A stretch of DNA of 6,548 nucleotides from an uncultured Bdellovibrio sp. (GCA_937871355.1 CALMPX010000058.1:1-6548), one strand, 5' to 3'. Positions 1 to 6,547 are shown, counted from the first letter of the stretch. Translations and numbers: made by a program. Notes: generated by a model not told the origin, from the letters alone.

Positions 1-1299
1 CAAGTTCGTTGCTGGGGATATAATGGTAACGGTCAATTAGGAGATGGAACCAGAACCACGAGATTAACATCAGTGTTAGTGAGTGGATTAAATAATGTGT
101 CGCAGATTGCGCTCGGAGATTATCATAGTTGTGCTGTGATCGGAAGCGGACCAGAAGCAGGTCAAGTGCGATGTTGGGGATACAATAATAATGGTCAATT
201 AGGAGATGGAACTACGACGAATAGTAATACACCCGTATTAGTCAGTGGATTAAATAATGTGTCGCAGATCGCGCTCGGATATACTCATAGTTGTGCTGTG
301 ATCGGAAGCGGATCAGAAGCCGGTCAAGTGCGCTGCTGGGGATCTAATTATAACGGTCAATTAGGAGATGGAACCACGACGGATAGATTAATGCCAGAGT
401 TAGTGAGTGGATTAAATAATGTGTCGCAGGTCACAGTGGGAAATACTCATAGTTGTGGGCTGATGGGAAGTGGTCCCGAAGCGGGTCAAGTGCGGTGCTG
501 GGGAGATAATACTTACGGTAAGTTAGGAGATGGAACTATGGCAAATAGTTCAACTCCTGTATTAGTGAGTGGATTAAATAATGTGTCACAGATCGCGCTT
601 GGATACCATCATAGTTGTGGGCTGATGGGAAGTGGCCCCGAGGCAGGTCAAGTGCGCTGTTGGGGATATAATGGTGAAGGCGAATTAGGAGATGGAACCA
701 CAATAGCCGTGAGATTAACATCGGTGTTAGTGAGTGGATTAAATAATGTGTCGCAGATCGCGCTCGGATATACTCATAGTTGTGCTGTGATCGGAAGCGG
801 ACCTGAAGCGGGTCAAGTGCGGTGCTGGGGAGCTAATTATTACGGTGAATTAGGAGATGGAACTATCGACATGAGATTAACATCTGTATTAGTCAGCGGA
901 TTAAATAATGTTTCGCAAATAGCACTTGGAACTTTCCATAGTTGCGCGCTTATGGGAAGCGGCCCCGAGGCCGGTCAAGTTCGCTGCTGGGGAGCTAATT
1001 ATTACGGTGAATTAGGAGATGGAACCACAACAAATAGTTTAACGTCGGTATTAGTGAGTGGATTAAATAATGTGTCGCAGATCGCGCTGGGATCTTATCA
1101 TAGTTGTGGTCTAATCGGAAGTGGACCAGAGGCGGGCCTTGTGCGGTGCTGGGGAAGGAATAATTACAGTCAATTAGGAGATGGAACCACAACAAATAGT
1201 TTAACGTCGGTATTAGTGAGTGGATTAAGTCATGTGTCGCAGATCGCGCTGGGAACCTATCATAGTTGTGCGTTGATCGGAAGTGGCCCCGAGGCAGGT
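1..1299 (+). repeat. Tandem 162-bp coding repeats, eight complete units
   Basis: Eight head-to-tail units lie in frame. Seven are 162 bp and one (649-813) is 165 bp because of a single extra codon after GDGT. Constant blocks such as the LVSGLNNVSQ-encoding stretch are nearly identical in DNA from unit to unit. The longest shared stretches are between neighbours: 1010-1066 equals 1172-1228 base for base, and 823-863 equals 985-1025. This points to recent duplication or gene conversion between adjacent units. Confidence 0.92.
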
Positions 1300-1533
1300 C
1301 TTGCGCGGTGCTGGGGATTGAATAATTATGGTCAATTAGGAGATGGTACAAAGACATCACGTAATAAACCTGTATATCGTATGAATCTTACAAATATTCA
1401 ATCAATTGGTATAAGCCGTGGCAACCATCAATGTGTCGTCACGTCGACTCAAGAAGTCTCATGTTCTGGCGATAATCAATCTTTTCAAACTGGTTTTAAT
1501 GAACTCACCATTCGCAATGTCAGCGGATTCTAA
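1..1533 (+). CDS. RCC1-repeat protein, 5'-truncated by window edge
   Basis: The frame is open from base 1 to the TAA at 1531-1533, giving 510 visible residues; the true start lies outside the window, and the GTG at 73 is simply a Val inside a repeat. The protein is a chain of RCC1/alpha-tubulin-suppressor-like units. Each has an RCWG-x-N-xx-G-x-LGDGT stretch, a SGLNNVSQIALG stretch and an HSC motif followed by GSGPEAG. Units begin at bases 1, 163, 325, 487, 649, 814, 976, 1138 and 1300; the ninth decays into a divergent C-terminus (residues ~450-510). RCC1 repeats form beta-propeller blades used for protein or ligand binding. Nine visible units exceed one classical seven-bladed propeller. Two Cys per unit (RCWG and HSC) are regularly spaced and could form disulfides, which would suit an exported surface or envelope protein; the signal sequence is not visible. 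The ligand is unknown. Family call is firm, cellular role is not. Confidence 0.9.
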   Translation, partial: QVRCWGYNGNGQLGDGTRTTRLTSVLVSGLNNVSQIALGDYHSCAVIGSGPEAGQVRCWGYNNNGQLGDGTTTNSNTPVLVSGLNNVSQIALGYTHSCAVIGSGSEAGQVRCWGSNYNGQLGDGTTTDRLMPELVSGLNNVSQVTVGNTHSCGLMGSGPEAGQVRCWGDNTYGKLGDGTMANSSTPVLVSGLNNVSQIALGYHHSCGLMGSGPEAGQVRCWGYNGEGELGDGTTIAVRLTSVLVSGLNNVSQIALGYTHSCAVIGSGPEAGQVRCWGANYYGELGDGTIDMRLTSVLVSGLNNVSQIALGTFHSCALMGSGPEAGQVRCWGANYYGELGDGTTTNSLTSVLVSGLNNVSQIALGSYHSCGLIGSGPEAGLVRCWGRNNYSQLGDGTTTNSLTSVLVSGLSHVSQIALGTYHSCALIGSGPEAGLARCWGLNNYGQLGDGTKTSRNKPVYRMNLTNIQSIGISRGNHQCVVTSTQEVSCSGDNQSFQTGFNELTIRNVSGF

Positions 1534-1629
1534 AAGGAATTAATTTATTCCAGGTCTCACTTCGAGACATTTCAGTCATTTCAATTCAAAGTATTTCAAA
1601 CTTTCACCTAACTTTATTTACTTTACCTC

Positions 1630-1656
1630 TAAACTTTAGTCTAGTTTGGCCGATAA
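1630..1656 (+). promoter_or_regulatory. Sigma-28 (FliA)-type promoter of the small lipoprotein gene
   Basis: TAAACTTT (1630-1637), an 11-base spacer, then GCCGATAA (1649-1656). The enterobacterial FliA consensus is TAAAGTTT-N11-GCCGATAA, so 15 of 16 specified bases match with exact spacing. Transcription would start about 6-8 bases after the -10 element (~1662-1664), leaving a very short leader that begins at the Shine-Dalgarno sequence of the gene at 1680. The match is seen directly; use of the site by a sigma-28 factor in this organism is inferred. Confidence 0.72.
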
Positions 1657-1662
1657 GTGATT

Positions 1663-1669
1663 AAGAGGT
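1663..1669 (+). promoter_or_regulatory. Ribosome binding site for the small lipoprotein
   Basis: AAGAGGT lies 10 bases before the ATG at 1680. It supports that start codon and fits the short leader predicted from the sigma-28-type promoter. Confidence 0.65.
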
Positions 1670-1679
1670 AACTAAGTTT

Positions 1680-1952
1680 ATGAAATTCAATACCAAACAT
1701 ATAAAGAACGTTATCGCCAGTTTGTTAGTGCTTACAGCTTTTACTTCATGTCTGACTCCAGAAGAAGAAAAAAAGTTAGGTTTTACAAGTGACTCAGTAT
1801 CACCACCGCCGGCGAGTCGTGCGCCGAGTTCAGAGATCGTCCAGAGCGGATTACCTCCAGTTACGTCCGGAGGAGCCGTCGTGAAGTCCGGAGGAGTAGT
1901 CGTGAAGTCCGGAGATTCGCCTTCATCAGGTAAAAAATCAAAAAAAGAGTAA
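1680..1952 (+). CDS. Small putative lipoprotein with low-complexity tail
   Basis: The product has 90 residues. Residues 1-23 form a type II signal peptide: basic MKFNTKHIKN, then a hydrophobic core VIASLLVLTAF, then TSC with Cys24 as the probable lipidated residue. The lipobox (F-T-S-C) is imperfect because Phe replaces the usual Leu/Val at -3. The residue after Cys is Leu, not Asp. The mature part starts with an acidic/basic TPEEEKKLGF segment, passes into a Pro/Ser-rich linker, holds two copies of a seven-residue SGGxVVK repeat (~62-76), and ends in a Lys-rich tail. No enzymatic domain is visible; a short envelope-anchored peptide is most likely. It has its own sigma-28-type promoter and a strong terminator, so it is probably monocistronic and expressed with late flagellar/motility genes. 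The sequence is visibly more GC-rich in its second half than the surroundings. I do not recognise a family. Confidence 0.72.
   Translation: MKFNTKHIKNVIASLLVLTAFTSCLTPEEEKKLGFTSDSVSPPPASRAPSSEIVQSGLPPVTSGGAVVKSGGVVVKSGDSPSSGKKSKKE
1865..1914 (+). repeat. 21-bp in-frame tandem repeat in the lipoprotein gene
   Basis: Copies lie at 1865-1885 and 1886-1906 and differ only at the GCC/GTA codon region; a partial third copy runs 1907-1914. Each starts GTCCGGAGGAG and encodes an SGGxVVK heptad. Being a multiple of three, it can expand or contract without a frameshift. Confidence 0.85.
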
Positions 1953-1961
1953 GTTTATTTG

Positions 1962-1986
1962 AAAACGAAGTTAATAACTTCGTTTT
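1962..1986. terminator. Bidirectional intrinsic terminator between convergent genes
   Basis: A perfect 11-bp stem, AAAACGAAGTT (1962-1972) and AACTTCGTTTT (1976-1986), closes a 3-base loop. On the plus strand it ends in a run of six T (1983-1988) and terminates the lipoprotein transcript. On the minus strand the A-run at 1962-1965 gives a TTTT end for the RT-membrane-PLD operon. The stem begins directly next to the PLD stop codon (1989-1987). Confidence 0.9.
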
Positions 1987-3537
1987 TTATTTGTTATAAT
2001 AAGATTCAAAATAATTAAGAAGCTCTTTTTTTAAAGAAGCATCTTTCGTCATAAGAAAAAGATCCATCGGATTATTCAAACTGGTTTTTGTAAAATTTCC
2101 AGATCCCCAAATCGCATCATTTCCATCGACGATAACAAATTTAGCATGACTGGTGTATTCAATATCGGTATTGATGATTTTTGCATTATAAGTTTTTTTC
2201 AAATAGCTTCTCAGTTCTTTTTTCTTGATGCTTGATCCAATAAGCATTTTTATTTTTACTCCTCGTTTGAGGGCATCATTGAGTGCGCGGTCAAAGTGTG
2301 AATAACCATAAACATGGCTTGAAATAATAATTTCTTTTTGTGCTGATTTAATCAAAGTCACAAGCTGTTGCATCAGATGAATTGAACCGGGCTGTATAAC
2401 GGGTTGCATTGGCATTTTAAAACGATCAAGCTTTGTAAATAAGTCTGAATTATAATGATCGCAAGTCGCTTGAACGAAGGAATCAATTTTTTGACGCCGT
2501 TGATCACTTTCGAAATACCTTAATTCTTGTGAACAATTGAGCCATTTTTTATTTTCGCACTGAAATTTTAAAACTGAATTAAGAATGGCCCCATAAGATT
2601 CGACCAGATTTTCGTTAGCCGAAACAAAGGCCAGATCAGCCACTTTTTCTTCGCGAAATCGTCGAAGATTGACTGAATGAAGAAGGACTTCTGTTTTATT
2701 TTCTGACATAAACAGACCGCCTTTAATGTGATAACTATCAGGATTGAGCGGTGTTTGAAAAACAGGGAGAATATGAAGTCTTCCAGATTTAAAATTAAAT
2801 TGAGCGGGAAAGTTATCTTGAAGCGAGGCGAGATTATAAGAAAACAGCATATAGATATGAGAATTTGGATTTTCAACCAGCCACTGATCTAATTTTTGCA
2901 AGATAGAAAGAGAAGGAATCATGGTGGAAATAATTGATACCTTAGGTTTTTTTTCTTCTAAATAAAGCATCATTTTGTTGAAAAGAGAATCTGTAGGGAG
3001 TCGCCAAATATTTAGATTTCCTAATGAATCACTAACAAATGGAATACCATTATTTGAATGGGCTTTCAGTTTAAACGGTGCCCCGATCAGTTCATTTTTA
3101 TTATGACAATAGGGCATTTTTTCATAAACATCTTTTTTACGGAAGCTTTGATACGCATAAATGGGATTAAAAATGTTTTGAAAAAAGGCGACTTTACATC
3201 CATTTGTTGTCACACATTTCTCTAAGATATGTTCATTGAGTGGACTTCTGTACTTTACTCGTAAGTTGTAGGCATCGATCGGATACAGCGGTTGCAGATG
3301 AACCTGAGCTTCACGCTGTTTAAAATCGTTATCTAGTGATTCTAAAAATTTGGAACAGGTCAAATAGCTTCCTAAGTATTTAGGGTGATAAAATGAAATT
3401 TGAGAAAAGTCCCAAAGGTTATTTTTTAAATCAATAAATGAGAGCGTATGATTTCTGGTTTCATCTGAACAAACAATTTGTGACCATGAATTTACTGTAA
3501 AGAAAATAAACCAAATAAAAAATAATATTTTTTTCAT
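1987..3537 (-). CDS. Secreted phospholipase-D-superfamily protein (HKD)
   Basis: The product has 516 residues. Residues 1-19 form a Sec signal peptide (MKKILFF core, cleavage probably after NSWS), so the enzyme should act in the periplasm or outside. The C-terminal PLD domain (~380-516) has a complete HKD motif, HAKFVIVD (H464, K466, D471), followed by GSGN at 478-481. The N-terminal half has a matching but decayed motif: H270-x-K272 with Met in place of the Asp, then HSVN at 287-290 where GSxN is expected. PLD enzymes use two HKD motifs, in one chain or across a dimer, to cleave phosphodiester bonds in phospholipids or nucleic acids. Eight Cys remain in the mature chain (C23, C61, C108, C114, C144, C327, C335, C359), consistent with disulfides in an exported protein. 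It is the last gene of the operon: its ATG overlaps the TGA of the membrane gene, and a good Shine-Dalgarno precedes it. Whether it is a nuclease, a lipase or a transferase cannot be read from sequence. Confidence 0.88.
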   Translation of the reverse strand: MKKILFFIWFIFFTVNSWSQIVCSDETRNHTLSFIDLKNNLWDFSQISFYHPKYLGSYLTCSKFLESLDNDFKQREAQVHLQPLYPIDAYNLRVKYRSPLNEHILEKCVTTNGCKVAFFQNIFNPIYAYQSFRKKDVYEKMPYCHNKNELIGAPFKLKAHSNNGIPFVSDSLGNLNIWRLPTDSLFNKMMLYLEEKKPKVSIISTMIPSLSILQKLDQWLVENPNSHIYMLFSYNLASLQDNFPAQFNFKSGRLHILPVFQTPLNPDSYHIKGGLFMSENKTEVLLHSVNLRRFREEKVADLAFVSANENLVESYGAILNSVLKFQCENKKWLNCSQELRYFESDQRRQKIDSFVQATCDHYNSDLFTKLDRFKMPMQPVIQPGSIHLMQQLVTLIKSAQKEIIISSHVYGYSHFDRALNDALKRGVKIKMLIGSSIKKKELRSYLKKTYNAKIINTDIEYTSHAKFVIVDGNDAIWGSGNFTKTSLNNPMDLFLMTKDASLKKELLNYFESYYNK

Positions 3538-5318
3538 ATAGTTACACCTTTTGGTTTAAACCACAAAATGTCTCCATTGATATGGGCCATGCGGAATTCG
3601 TATTTTTCAAGAATCAGATCGGTACGTCCGCCATTGAAAATGTGTCGATTGATCCATTGCGAGTTGAAAATATTTATTTCTCGCAATGTCGCATCATCGG
3701 CAATAAATTTTTGACCTTTGCGATTGACCCAAAAACCAAGCTCATTAAGATAAATGAGTTGACCATTTTCAATTTTTTTAGGATGTACAAATAAAATATT
3801 TTTCTGCCTGATCGCGGACGCTTCGATATTAAGTGGAAATAAATTTTCAAGTCTTTCGAATTCTGCCACGTTTCTAACAAAAAAAAGTTTAATTCTTCGA
3901 TTAAAATGAATGTAGTAATTGTTAGATTTTTTACTTTCCTCAATGAAATTAAGCCACTGATTATTAAAATTTTCCCAAGATAAGGTGTATGGTGTGAGAT
4001 ATTTTTTATTTAATAATGGATTTTTATCTTCGTAGCTTAGGCGATTATCGTCATTAACATAATTATTCCCTCGAATTACAAAAAGACTGCCGACGAGAAG
4101 GCTGATCGTTGAAAGTGCAATAAATAAATATTCACTATAAATAGGCGAAAAAAGCAGAGTTAAATTTGCGAGGCAGAGGCCCATGTAGGCATGCAAAAAA
4201 TAATTACGACTATTTATATGTTTAAATTTTGTAACAGATAAAAGATAATTATGAAAAATAAAGATCATGAAGACAACGGCCAGTATGATAATTTGACGCT
4301 TTGAGAATTTAGCTGTCCAAACTAAGGTGCCAAGAGATGAAAAATAAAAGATTAACGATAAAAGAAAAAGTCGATTTAACAATCGCGTCGAATAGCTATG
4401 TTGGCGTGACGTGAACAAGCGTAGTAAATCAAGTGACATCGACTTAAATGGGCGATTGATGATGCGGTCATAGAAGGTTAAGATCAGAAAAGTCAGGGCA
4501 ACTGAGTTTGCCGTGTTGAAGGTTTTGAATTTGAAAGAAAATCCAATAAGACTAGAAAAGTGTACAAAAATAAAAATAACTTCGTTAAGGGCCGTCTTAA
4601 ATGACAGAGGTGGACTTTTTTTGAGATACGATATAAATCGTATACTATAAATTTTAGCCTGGGCCATTTTATAGTAAAGATATTCAGGGACCCAGCGTGC
4701 AAGATTGAAATTGAAACTGACTAAAATAATTTTAACAACGGCAGGCATTGTTATCATAATCAGTCCAGCAGATACAGCGGACGCGATAAAAAGGGATAAC
4801 AAAATAGAATTTAAAAAAGGACGTAACCGGTTAAAGGCCAGAAATTCAATGTTCTTTAAATTAAAGTATGTCTGTGAAAAAATCATCACACAACGAAAAG
4901 AAAAAAGCAGTACAAACAAGCTATGTAAGCGGGCTTGCTGGTAGGTCATCAAAGCTAAACCAATCGCTAGCATGAGAGTTATAAAAAGGAGAAATATTTT
5001 GTTAAAGTTGGGATTGCGAGTACCACGGTAAAGTTGATTATAGTATTCTTGAAAATAGCCTGACGCGATATTCATTAAGGGTAAAATTAAAAGCGATTTT
5101 AAAGAATGGGTGTCAATGAGGTAGGCTAAACAACCAATTTCAAAGACTTCAGTTATAAGATTATAAATTTTTCTAAAGCCGTAGCCGCGGTTACGTACTA
5201 AGAAGTAACCTATAAAATTAAACCAGGTGTTACTGTAAATAGATACTTTAGATTGGTCATAGTTAGATTCATCCAGTGTTTTTTTTATATCTTGGGAAAG
5301 AGTCAGATTTTCGTTCAT
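3534..5318 (-). CDS. Polytopic membrane protein with C-terminal soluble domain, RT-operon partner
   Basis: The product has 594 residues. Hydrophobic segments can be seen at about 51-69 (weak), 72-88, 107-126, 132-150, 168-190, 192-205, 242-262, 268-283, 315-334, 341-362, 374-391 and 395-415, i.e. 10-12 transmembrane helices. A hydrophilic domain of ~175 residues follows (418-594), rich in Asn, Lys and aromatics, which I do not recognise. With an even helix count both ends would be cytoplasmic, so the C-terminal domain could face the reverse transcriptase. Helix number, and a basic/polar stretch after the mid-protein helices (about 284-306), are reminiscent of MATE/Wzx-type flippases, but no diagnostic motif is visible, so that is only a weak suggestion. 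Its ATG overlaps the RT stop (ATGA, 5318-5315) and its TGA overlaps the PLD start. Only a weak AGAG-like ribosome site precedes it, so expression probably depends on translational coupling to the RT. Shadow ORFs inside it are not real. Confidence 0.82.
   Translation of the reverse strand: MNENLTLSQDIKKTLDESNYDQSKVSIYSNTWFNFIGYFLVRNRGYGFRKIYNLITEVFEIGCLAYLIDTHSLKSLLILPLMNIASGYFQEYYNQLYRGTRNPNFNKIFLLFITLMLAIGLALMTYQQARLHSLFVLLFSFRCVMIFSQTYFNLKNIEFLAFNRLRPFLNSILLSLFIASAVSAGLIMITMPAVVKIILVSFNFNLARWVPEYLYYKMAQAKIYSIRFISYLKKSPPLSFKTALNEVIFIFVHFSSLIGFSFKFKTFNTANSVALTFLILTFYDRIINRPFKSMSLDLLRLFTSRQHSYSTRLLNRLFLLSLIFYFSSLGTLVWTAKFSKRQIIILAVVFMIFIFHNYLLSVTKFKHINSRNYFLHAYMGLCLANLTLLFSPIYSEYLFIALSTISLLVGSLFVIRGNNYVNDDNRLSYEDKNPLLNKKYLTPYTLSWENFNNQWLNFIEESKKSNNYYIHFNRRIKLFFVRNVAEFERLENLFPLNIEASAIRQKNILFVHPKKIENGQLIYLNELGFWVNRKGQKFIADDATLREINIFNSQWINRHIFNGGRTDLILEKYEFRMAHINGDILWFKPKGVTI
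3545..3550 (-). promoter_or_regulatory. Ribosome binding site for the PLD gene
   Basis: On the minus strand AAGGTG lies 7 bases before the ATG at 3537-3535, inside the last codons of the membrane-protein gene. It fixes the start codon and shows that the PLD protein can be initiated well at the ATGA overlap. Confidence 0.75.
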
Positions 5319-6547
5319 GTTGCTATTGCTCTAAACTTTTGTAGTCGGCATAATTTTCTACGCTGAAAATTAAGAGATTTTATTTCAAGTTGTCTGACAT
5401 GTTTCCAGGCCTGACGACGATTAATTTTAAAATATTTCCTCATCCAATTTGACAGAAGAATGCGAATTTGTTTGTCGATCTCTTTCACGTCACGAGGATC
5501 TGTACGGTGATAGACCAGGGTGCTCAGTAGACCATTCGATTTACTGGATAAGTATGTATTTAAGGCCAATGACAAAATAGGCATGGCTTCTTCAATCTTT
5601 TTTGTTTTCGCTAAACGAATCACAAGTCTTTTGATTTTAGTGCCGTAACTGAGTTTAAACTGTTGAATATGTTTTTGACGAGTGCCGATTAAACCGTTCT
5701 GGCTAAATTTAGAACCGAGCCAGTCAAAATTTTGTTCTGGCGATTTTAATAGTAAATTAATTTTTTTATGAGGTGCGACTGTAAGCTTAAGCATTTCGAT
5801 GAGGCGAGACGATTTCAATTCAAAGTCTTCAAACAATTCTTTCGAAGGTGAAGCGAAAACAAAATCATCACCGTAGCGGGCGTAGAAAAAATCAGTTGCG
5901 GCATAGCTTTCTGATAATTGATCTAGCTCCATGAGGTATATATTTTCAAATAGGGGTGTGAGCGGTGATCCCGTTGGAATTCCAATCGGTTTTTCCCCCA
6001 CAGCGTAAGTAATTAATTTATAAGAAATGGGATTGGCCAAAGGATCAAGATAAAGAGAAATTTTTTGAAGCAAAATATCTTTGTGTATATTGTCGCCGTA
6101 ACCAGAAATATCACGTTTGGCCACCCAGCATATTTTATTTTTTTTCAAAAAATCAAGCAAGATAACTTTGGCTTGCATGTTACTTCTTTTTTTGATGAAC
6201 GAGTAAAGTTTTTTTGAAAATAGCGGTTGAAAGCTATCGGCTAAAGTTCTTTGAAAGCCCATAAGTAAAAGTTTTTCTGGCCAAGGTAGGATATCAATTT
6301 TTCTTATTTTTCCAGGAGCTGTTTCTAGTTGAATCATCTTCGAAGCTTCAAGATTCAGCGTTGGGTTTTTAAGAGTAGAGATAATTTTATCAATCACCAT
6401 ATCCGCATTGCTGAGTATGGTGAAAAGATCTAATCCTTCCACCACAGGAGATGATTTAAGTAAACGCTTTTCTTGTTTGGCTTTAGTGGCTAATTTTTGG
6501 ATTTGATCCAGATATATATTTCGATTTAAAATTAAAGTATCGATCAT
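5315..6547 (-). CDS. Reverse transcriptase, non-intron type, first gene of operon in window
   Basis: There are 410 visible residues; the ATG lies one base from the edge, so it may be the start or an internal Met. The RT core reads in order: R1/R2-like IRKIDILPWPEK (81-92) and LYSFIKKRSNMQAK (114-127, the 'YGFRxGRS..A' position); motif A KRDISGYGDNI with catalytic D146; motif B GIPTGSPLTP (189-198) then NIYLMELDQ; motif C RYGDD with D227/D228; a motif D-like APHKK (258-262); and RT7 FDWLGSKFS (274-282). The three catalytic aspartates are intact, so activity is likely. A basic helical C-terminus (~290-410) would be the thumb/RNA-binding region. No HNH endonuclease or recognisable maturase domain is present. 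Motif B has SPLTP, unlike the SQ typical of diversity-generating retroelement RTs. The layout best fits the broad unknown-group/Abi-like (defence-associated) RTs, but the exact class cannot be assigned by eye. It overlaps the membrane gene by 4 bases. Confidence 0.9.
   Translation of the reverse strand: MIDTLILNRNIYLDQIQKLATKAKQEKRLLKSSPVVEGLDLFTILSNADMVIDKIISTLKNPTLNLEASKMIQLETAPGKIRKIDILPWPEKLLLMGFQRTLADSFQPLFSKKLYSFIKKRSNMQAKVILLDFLKKNKICWVAKRDISGYGDNIHKDILLQKISLYLDPLANPISYKLITYAVGEKPIGIPTGSPLTPLFENIYLMELDQLSESYAATDFFYARYGDDFVFASPSKELFEDFELKSSRLIEMLKLTVAPHKKINLLLKSPEQNFDWLGSKFSQNGLIGTRQKHIQQFKLSYGTKIKRLVIRLAKTKKIEEAMPILSLALNTYLSSKSNGLLSTLVYHRTDPRDVKEIDKQIRILLSNWMRKYFKINRRQAWKHVRQLEIKSLNFQRRKLCRLQKFRAIAT

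Noticed and set aside
536..1360. Minus-strand ORFs of 61 and 121 codons inside the RCC1 gene
   Set aside because: They are antisense images of the repeat; their own repetitive HYLIHSLI-type sequence follows the 162-bp period and no ribosome site or family match is seen.
73..1533. GTG at base 73 as the start of the RCC1 gene
   Set aside because: The same frame is open to base 1 and already encodes a normal repeat before that codon, so it is an internal Val.
1536..1568. Two small hairpins (GGAAT/ATTCC and GTCTC/GAGAC) after the RCC1 stop as a terminator
   Set aside because: Stems are only 5 bp and no T-run follows; they may slow polymerase but cannot be called an intrinsic terminator.
1995..2000. 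TATAAT on the plus strand as a -10 box for antisense transcription into the PLD gene
   Set aside because: No -35 element at a proper distance, and it sits directly behind a strong terminator in an AT-rich stretch.
3552..3563. 12-base perfect palindrome TGGTTTAAACCA upstream of the PLD ribosome site
   Set aside because: It lies in codons of the membrane gene, has no loop for a good RNA hairpin, and a palindrome of this size is expected occasionally by chance.
2568..4944. Short ORFs overlapping the PLD and membrane-protein genes (2568-2876 -, 3582-3794 +, 3674-3943 -, 4493-4702 -, 4705-4944 +)
   Set aside because: All lie in other frames of well-supported longer genes and have no domain, ribosome site or credible composition.
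1..6547. A diversity-generating retroelement linking the RT to the RCC1 array
   Set aside because: No template repeat or accessory protein is visible, the RT has SPLTP instead of the DGR-type SQ in motif B, and the RCC1 gene is on the opposite strand beyond a strong terminator. Kept only as a low-score observation on codon pattern.
5315..6547. Group II intron
   Set aside because: The RT is embedded in an operon with 4-base overlaps, has no HNH endonuclease, and no domain V-like hairpin follows its stop codon.
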